A stretch of DNA of 10,435 bases from Pseudomonadota bacterium (GTDB taxonomy: Bacteria > Bdellovibrionota > UBA1018 > CAIMNF01), in NCBI GenBank assembly GCA_027482725.1, contig JAIXVT010000283.1:1-10435 (forward strand), written 5' to 3'. A program made the translations under genes and the position numbers. Positions within the stretch are counted from its first letter, which is position 1. Each line of letters starts with the position of its first letter. The notes beneath the pieces were generated by a model. That model searched no databases. It saw only the letters and a list, made by a program, of their open reading frames with translations, and was not told where the DNA came from. Positions 6,490-10,435 of this stretch are shown here, piece by piece.

Positions 6490-8823
6490 TTAAGACAAAG
6501 CGGTCGATTCTTGCTCGGGCACGGGAGCAGATCCCCCACCCGTTGTCGTCTGGTGTCCTTCGATCACAAAGTGGAGACGATCGTCTTTCAACACCACGCG
6601 CACCGATCCGCCTTGCTCTAAGCGCCCAAATAAAATTTCTTCAGACAACGGACGCTTCACTTCGTCTTGGATCACACGCGCCAAAGGACGCGCACCCATT
6701 TTCCGGTCGTAGCCTTTTTTAGCCAACCATTCGCGGGCAGCCGTGTCGATTTCAATATCAACATTTTTGGCCAACAAAAGGTGCTCGAGCTCAATGATCT
6801 GTTTGCTGACCACCTGATCCATTGTGCGCAGATCAAGAGGATTAAACGTCACAATGCTATCCAAACGGTTTCTGAACTCTGGAGTGAACACACGCTCAAG
6901 CTCTTTGGACGCTGCGCTCGATACCCCTTCGTCTAAAATCCCTAACGGACGACGTTCCATTTCTCGCGACCCCACGTTAGACGTCAGGATCAAAACAACG
7001 TTCCTGAAATCCGCTTTTTTCCCGGTATTATCGGTCAAAAATCCGTGATCCATCACTTGCAACAAGATATTCCAAATCGACGAATGCGCTTTTTCGATTT
7101 CGTCCAACAACACCACTGCGTGTGGATTCTTGATGACAGCGTCGGTCAATAATCCGGCCTGTTCGTACCCCACATAACCCGGAGGCGCTCCGATCAAACG
7201 CGAAACGGTGTGCATCTCCATATACTCGGACATATCAAACCGCAAAAACGTCACCCCTAAACTCTGAGCCAACTGTTTAGAAAGTTCGGTTTTCCCCACT
7301 CCCGTAGGCCCTGCAAACAAAAACGAACCGATAGGCTTTTCCCCGGACCGCAAACCCGAACGCGCCAGTCGAATCGCCGCTACCACTTTATCTACGGCGT
7401 GGTCCTGACCAAACAGGGCAAGCTTTAAATGCCGATCCAGCCCTTGTAAGCGGTCTTTTTGGTGAGTGGTTACCGTTTTAGCCGGGATACGCGCCATTTG
7501 AGCGACCATCTCCTCGATATCGTTTTCGGTCACCGCGATGGGACGCGCCACATCCGCAGGAGTCTTTAGGCGGAGCTTTGCACCGACTTCATCGATCACA
7601 TCGATGGCCTTGTCCGGTAAAAAACGGTCCGTCAGGTGCTTCACGGAGAGATCTACAGCTGTTTTTAAACTTTCGGGAGAATACGCGACGCCGTGATGGC
7701 TTTCAAACTGGACTTTAAGTCCAGACAAAATTTGCAGCGTTTCATCAATCGTCGGTTCGGGCACATCAATCTTCTGAAACCGTCGCGACAACGCCTGGTC
7801 TTTAGAGAACACACTACGGTACTCGGCAAATGTCGTAGACCCAAACACACGCACTTCTCCCCGCGCTAGCATCGGTTTCAACAAGTTAGCCGCATCCATT
7901 GTCCCACCATTGACCGCGCCCGCACCAACCATGGTGTGGATTTCATCAATGAACAACACCGGAAATTTTCCGCGCTGATGTTTGGCCTCGAGCGATTGAA
8001 TAATTTTTTTCAATCGCTGCTCGAAATCCCCACGGAATTTGGTTCCCGCCAACAAAGAACCTAAATCTAACGAATAAATGATCGCGTCCTTGAGGGGCTC
8101 CGGGATGTCGCCACTTACCACCCGTTGGGCCAAACCCTCGGCGATTGCCGTTTTGCCCACTCCGGCTTCTCCCACCAAAAGCGGATTGTTTTTGCGACGG
8201 CGACAAAGCGTTTGAATCACACGGTCAAGTTCGGCTTTACGTCCGACCAAGGGATCGAGTTTTCCCAAGCGCGCTTGCTCATTAAAATTTATGGTGAATT
8301 GCGCCAAAGGATCTTGCGGTGTAGAGCGCGCATCACGCCGTCCTTCGCCGCCCCGTTCCGATTCGCCCTCTTGGGGCTCATCTTTTTCGGTAGATCCATG
8401 GGACAGAAACGAAACGACGTCCAAACGCTCCACACCTTGTTGATTCAGCAGATAAAGGGACCAAGAGTCTTTTGCCTGAAAAATTGCGACAAGTAAATCC
8501 ACCGGCTGGATTTCACTTTTTCCCGAAGATTGGACATGGAACAACGCACGTTGCACTAAACGCTGGACCCCAAGGGTAGCTACCGGGGATTCGGTGTCAC
8601 CGTTTTCACCCGGAGTAGACTCTGGGATTTCTTTTTTGATGTAGGCCTTAAGATCGTCTCGGAGTTTATCGACACGCCCCCCGCAGCCTTCAACGGTTTG
8701 CTGAACTTCGGCTTCATCCAAAAGCGCGATCAAGACGTGCTCGACCGTAAAAAATTCATGACGATGCTCTAATGCAGACTGGAGTGCGCGGTTGAGTACG
8801 GCTTCGGATTTTGGATTTAACAT
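6490..8823 (-). CDS. clpA: ATP-dependent Clp protease ATP-binding subunit ClpA
   Basis: 777 residues, close to E. coli ClpA (758). ClpA is a double-ring AAA+ unfoldase that threads substrates into ClpP. The N-domain (about 1-140) starts with the family sequence, with HRHEFFTVEHVL at 20-31, fixing ATG 8823 as start although the Shine-Dalgarno is weak. A charged linker (143-172) follows. First AAA+ module: Walker A GEAGVGKT (218-225), Walker B VLFIDE (289-294). Second module: Walker A GPTGVGKT (505-512), Walker B VVLLDE (570-575), sensor-2 GARPL (710-714). The ClpP-docking loop, usually IGL or IGF, reads LGI here (627-629) within otherwise conserved surroundings. The gene follows clpS on the same strand after 112 bp containing a good promoter, so it can be transcribed with clpS or alone. 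Lack of an M-domain separates it from ClpB and ClpC. Confidence 0.97.
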   Translation of the reverse strand: MLNPKSEAVLNRALQSALEHRHEFFTVEHVLIALLDEAEVQQTVEGCGGRVDKLRDDLKAYIKKEIPESTPGENGDTESPVATLGVQRLVQRALFHVQSSGKSEIQPVDLLVAIFQAKDSWSLYLLNQQGVERLDVVSFLSHGSTEKDEPQEGESERGGEGRRDARSTPQDPLAQFTINFNEQARLGKLDPLVGRKAELDRVIQTLCRRRKNNPLLVGEAGVGKTAIAEGLAQRVVSGDIPEPLKDAIIYSLDLGSLLAGTKFRGDFEQRLKKIIQSLEAKHQRGKFPVLFIDEIHTMVGAGAVNGGTMDAANLLKPMLARGEVRVFGSTTFAEYRSVFSKDQALSRRFQKIDVPEPTIDETLQILSGLKVQFESHHGVAYSPESLKTAVDLSVKHLTDRFLPDKAIDVIDEVGAKLRLKTPADVARPIAVTENDIEEMVAQMARIPAKTVTTHQKDRLQGLDRHLKLALFGQDHAVDKVVAAIRLARSGLRSGEKPIGSFLFAGPTGVGKTELSKQLAQSLGVTFLRFDMSEYMEMHTVSRLIGAPPGYVGYEQAGLLTDAVIKNPHAVVLLDEIEKAHSSIWNILLQVMDHGFLTDNTGKKADFRNVVLILTSNVGSREMERRPLGILDEGVSSAASKELERVFTPEFRNRLDSIVTFNPLDLRTMDQVVSKQIIELEHLLLAKNVDIEIDTAAREWLAKKGYDRKMGARPLARVIQDEVKRPLSEEILFGRLEQGGSVRVVLKDDRLHFVIEGHQTTTGGGSAPVPEQESTALS

Positions 8824-8849
8824 AAAGGCCGATTCCCACTTTCTGCAAA

Positions 8850-8879
8850 ATAAGATGGTCGATAAATCTGAACTGTCAA
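8850..8879 (-). promoter_or_regulatory. Predicted clpA promoter
   Basis: Minus-strand TTGACA (8874-8879) is a perfect -35 box; after 18 bases TCTTAT (8850-8855) matches -10 at 4 of 6 positions. It lies in the clpS-clpA gap, 27 bases before the clpA start, so a short leader is predicted. Confidence 0.6.
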
Positions 8880-8885
8880 TTCAGA
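8867..8885. promoter_or_regulatory. Inverted repeat enclosing the clpA -35 box (operator candidate)
   Basis: TCTGAA (8867-8872) and TTCAGA (8880-8885) are perfect inverted repeats separated by 7 bases that contain the entire -35 hexamer. The position suits a repressor that blocks RNA polymerase. It does not resemble CIRCE or CtsR sites. Confidence 0.45.
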
Positions 8886-8908
8886 GAGGTTTTTTCAGTA
8901 TAAATAGG

Positions 8909-8927
8909 CTTAAATCATGACTTAAAT
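8909..8927. repeat. Short direct repeat CTTAAAT with an imperfect palindrome
   Basis: CTTAAAT occurs at 8909-8915 and again at 8921-8927, a 12-base period, and 8911-8924 forms an imperfect palindrome around CATG. It lies just after the clpS stop, upstream of the clpA promoter. The region is AT-rich, so significance is uncertain. Confidence 0.3.
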
Positions 8928-8935
8928 GAACTCGA

Positions 8936-9238
8936 TTAAGAACCTTGCTCGACGGTAAGTCGGAGCGGATGCCCCTGCGCGCGGGCCTTTTGGATCACCT
9001 TTAATGCTTTTGATTCAGCGATTTCGCGTGAATAGCTTCCTGCAATCGCTCTCCCCTGTTCGTGAATTTTTAACATCAGGGCCATGGCGTGTTCGTGCGG
9101 GTGCTGAAAATCATTTTTAAGAACATCGACGACAAACTCCATTGTGGTGTAGTCGTCGTTGTGCATCACCACATTAAACTTGGGCGGTGTGGTTACCGTA
9201 GATTTTGCGGGTGCAATAACGGGCGACGATTCCCCCAT
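8936..9238 (-). CDS. clpS: ATP-dependent Clp protease adaptor ClpS
   Basis: 100 residues, close to the family length of about 106 in E. coli. ClpS binds N-terminal destabilising residues of proteins and delivers them to the N-domain of ClpA. After a flexible Ala/Thr/Pro-rich tail (1-19) the core begins. The binding pocket is intact by comparison with E. coli: Asn27 and Asp28 in HNDDYTTMEF (26-35), gate Met33 and His59 in KIHEQG. The usual Pro in DDYTPMEF is Thr32. The ATG at 9238 is supported by a perfect AGGAGG five bases upstream. It starts 9 bp after the nucleoside phosphorylase stop and precedes clpA, the standard clpS-clpA order. Confidence 0.97.
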   Translation of the reverse strand: MGESSPVIAPAKSTVTTPPKFNVVMHNDDYTTMEFVVDVLKNDFQHPHEHAMALMLKIHEQGRAIAGSYSREIAESKALKVIQKARAQGHPLRLTVEQGS

Positions 9239-9243
9239 GATCC

Positions 9244-9249
9244 CCTCCT
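9244..9249 (-). promoter_or_regulatory. clpS ribosome binding site overlapping the phosphorylase stop codon
   Basis: Minus-strand AGGAGG, five bases before the clpS ATG, shares two bases with the TAG stop of the upstream gene (9248-9250). Ribosomes finishing the phosphorylase could directly aid clpS initiation. It is the strongest Shine-Dalgarno in the window. Confidence 0.75.
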
Positions 9250-9988
9250 AGGCTGTGATCGCATCTAAAGCCACCGTGATCGCAAGCACGGTCGAATTCT
9301 TCACGGCGTCCGATCCCGGCTCGTAAACTCCATCATCCCATTTGAGGGGATTACCATCCAATACGACGATTGCTCCAGCGCGTACATTGCGGAGCGAAGC
9401 GATCACAAACAATGTGGAAATTTCCATCTCTACAGCCAATACTCCGGCACGGGAATAAAGCTTCAAATCATCATCGATCAAGCCCGGATAAAATAAATCC
9501 GAGGTGAGCACGATGCCGCGATCCGTGGACGAGAAACCGCCCCGTTTTTTCGCTGCATCGAACAACAGATCGCACAAGGCGTGGTCGGCTACAGCGGGGT
9601 ATTCCGCAGGGATCATGGACCGAGACACCCCGTCACGACGAACGGCTGCGGTGGCAATCACGGCACCGGCAACAGCGGTGTTTTTTTGTAACCCACCAGC
9701 GGTGCCTACGCGGATGACTTGTTTTACGCCCAAATCAAAGAGCTCTTGAAACGCAATCGCTGCACCCGCCGACCCCACGCCGTGGGACAATACACCAACG
9801 GTCTTGCCGTTATATTTCCCGGCGTAAGAATGATACTCGCGGTTTTTTGCTAAAGGCCGCGCATCCGTAAGCTGGCTTGCAATTTTTTCTGCTCGCGCCG
9901 GATCACCACAGACAATCACACGCTCAGGCATTTGACCGGGTTCAAGTTTGAGATGGGGTTTCAACACATTTTTTTCTTGGGCGCTCAT
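9248..9988 (-). CDS. Nucleoside phosphorylase of the uridine phosphorylase-like / NP-I family
   Basis: 246 residues from ATG 9988; the frame stays open to ATG 10084, which would add 32 residues. The shorter form fits E. coli Udp in length (253) and in the distance to the phosphate-binding GDPAR (28-32). Other family motifs: SHGVGSAG (68-75), RVGTAGG (93-99), FYPG (166-169) and EMEIS (187-191), where the second Glu binds ribose. The enzyme cleaves a nucleoside with phosphate to a free base and ribose-1-phosphate, in cytosolic salvage. The substrate is unclear: after FYPG the uracil-binding Gln and Arg of Udp are replaced by Leu170 and Asp172, and Asp211 lies where purine nucleoside phosphorylases have their catalytic Asp. 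Udp-like enzymes acting on purine nucleosides are known, for example in Plasmodium. Neither start has a clear Shine-Dalgarno. It is the first gene of the group with clpS. Confidence 0.88.
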   Translation of the reverse strand: MSAQEKNVLKPHLKLEPGQMPERVIVCGDPARAEKIASQLTDARPLAKNREYHSYAGKYNGKTVGVLSHGVGSAGAAIAFQELFDLGVKQVIRVGTAGGLQKNTAVAGAVIATAAVRRDGVSRSMIPAEYPAVADHALCDLLFDAAKKRGGFSSTDRGIVLTSDLFYPGLIDDDLKLYSRAGVLAVEMEISTLFVIASLRNVRAGAIVVLDGNPLKWDDGVYEPGSDAVKNSTVLAITVALDAITA

Positions 9989-9994
9989 GGCCAA

Positions 9995-10023
9995 AGTATA
10001 GGGAGATAAGTGCGGATCGTCTA
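9995..10023 (-). promoter_or_regulatory. Possible promoter giving a leaderless phosphorylase mRNA
   Basis: Minus-strand TAGACG (10018-10023, 4 of 6) is followed after 17 bases by TATACT (9995-10000, 5 of 6). Six bases later stands ATG 9988, where transcription would be expected to begin, so the transcript could start at the start codon. If ATG 10084 is the real start, this match is inside the gene and fortuitous. Confidence 0.35.
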
Positions 10024-10097
10024 TGGGGGATGGATCATGCATGCGATCAATAATTGTGGTTGAGTGAGCGACATGGGCGCCCATCAGGATTTAAAAA

Positions 10098-10127
10098 TTA
10101 AAATTCAAAAAGCCTAACGGGTATATC
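10098..10127 (+). promoter_or_regulatory. Weak candidate plus-strand promoter
   Basis: TTAAAA (10098-10103) and TATATC (10122-10127) are separated by 18 bases and preceded by an A/T-rich block that could act as an UP element. Each box matches consensus at 4 of 6 positions. It is the only plausible start for the transcript ended by the terminator at 10254. Confidence 0.25.
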
Positions 10128-10133
10128 GCTATG

Positions 10134-10275
10134 TTCTTCCAGCGCCCCATCCTCCAAAGATCACTCCAAGCCTAAGACAGCCGTGCTGCGCACGGAACTC
10201 GTTTTGAGATTCCTCATGGTGTAACGAATCTTGTACCCAGTTTTTATGTCTCACCCCGCGCTCCGGGGATTTTTT
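10134..10275 (+). ncRNA. Candidate small RNA of about 140 nt
   Basis: No coding gene precedes the plus-strand terminator, yet the interval is rich in structure: CCGTGC/GCACGG with a 3-base loop (10181-10195), AGATTC/GAATCT with a 13-base loop (10207-10231), then the terminator hairpin and T-run. With a start near the weak promoter this would be a transcript of about 140 nt, divergent from the nucleoside phosphorylase gene. It does not match 6S, tmRNA, SRP or RNase P RNA as far as I can tell. The 5' end is a guess. Confidence 0.3.
10254..10275 (+). terminator. Plus-strand intrinsic terminator
   Basis: CCCCG (10254-10258) pairs with CGGGG (10264-10268) around a 5-base loop, followed by A and six T. 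The stem is short but all G-C. No plus-strand protein gene lies upstream; the phosphorylase gene there runs the other way. Confidence 0.65.
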
Positions 10276-10435
10276 AGTCGCGCGGATGCAAGAATTTAAA
10301 AATATGAAGCACGATTGGGGTTCATCGGAATGGAGAGAATAGGGGCTGACGCTATTCAAAGTTTTTGCGCAAACAGGGGAAACGCATCAAAACTTGTTGA
10401 GCAAGAGAGATTTGTCTTTTAATCTCGGGTACTTA

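Larger units (their letters stand above)
10085..10435. other. 351-bp stretch without a convincing protein gene
   Basis: No reading frame here looks like a protein; the 76-codon minus-strand frame (10129-10359) has no homologous features and covers hairpins. The left part is AT-rich (10085-10110). Structures seen: a hairpin with 6-bp arms at 10181-10195, one at 10207-10231, a plus-strand terminator at 10254-10275, a GAATAG/CTATTC hairpin at 10337-10357, and the 10-bp palindrome TTTGCGCAAA at 10364-10373. The last bases could contain the edge of a neighbouring gene on either strand but show nothing decisive. Confidence 0.5.

Noticed and set aside
10303..10341. 12-codon plus-strand ORF starting at an ATG in an AT-rich patch, as a leader peptide
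   Set aside because: No Shine-Dalgarno and no run of regulatory codons; such short frames are expected by chance.
10129..10359. 76-codon minus-strand reading frame
   Set aside because: It runs through hairpins and the plus-strand terminator, lacks a ribosome binding site and has an unconvincing composition.
10341..10400. Resemblance of AGGGGCTGACGC to a tmRNA 5' end
   Set aside because: tmRNA needs a conserved GGNTTCGAC shortly after the GGGG; the sequence here diverges, and no tag-peptide frame is visible before the window ends.
10387..10434. Possible C-terminal end of a minus-strand gene entering from the right
   Set aside because: Only 15 codons are visible, with no recognisable sequence and no minus-strand terminator following, so it cannot be supported.

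Overview
The window looks like chromosomal DNA from a Gram-negative bacterium with balanced base composition. It carries a lipoprotein signal with a cysteine lipobox, a ClpS/ClpA pair of proteobacterial type and a secreted DUF4360 protein. A member of the Bdellovibrionota or a related 'delta-type' lineage would fit, but that placement is an inference from gene content and no marker here settles it. Coding density is high, and there is no rRNA, tRNA, CRISPR array, insertion sequence or phage gene.

Layout from left to right. (1) 2-2061, plus strand: two adjacent, overlapping paralogous zinc metalloprotease genes, the first cut by the window edge and the second a predicted lipoprotein. (2) 2075-3514, minus strand: an FAD-linked 2-hydroxyacid oxidase of the GlcD / D-lactate / D-2-hydroxyglutarate dehydrogenase family. 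It diverges from a lactate-permease-family transporter (3513-4958, plus). The two start codons share one CATG, so this is a compact uptake-and-oxidation pair for a small hydroxyacid. (3) 5003-6199, minus: a secreted DUF4360 protein with two Gly/Pro-rich linkers and a duplicated Cys-bounded C-terminal module, with its own promoter and a terminator that reaches back into the permease gene. (4) 6490-9988 (or 10084), minus: a nucleoside phosphorylase, clpS and clpA in one direction. clpS is tightly coupled to the phosphorylase. clpA has a further promoter of its own, whose -35 box lies inside an inverted repeat, and a strong terminator after the gene. (5) 10085-10435: no convincing protein gene. 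It holds an AT-rich block, several hairpins and a plus-strand intrinsic terminator, together consistent with a small RNA.

Functionally, ClpS and ClpA form the adaptor and unfoldase of the N-degron branch of ClpAP proteolysis; clpP is not in the window. The permease and FAD oxidase probably import and oxidise lactate, glycolate or a similar acid. The metalloproteases and the DUF4360 protein are envelope or secreted products with unknown targets. Most of the window is ordinary housekeeping and accessory sequence. The points most worth a second look are the metalloprotease pair with a changed third zinc ligand, the modular DUF4360 protein, the operator-like repeat at the clpA promoter, the phosphorylase lacking the uracil-binding residues, and the candidate small RNA near the right edge. 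I found no clear evidence of an entirely new multi-gene system.
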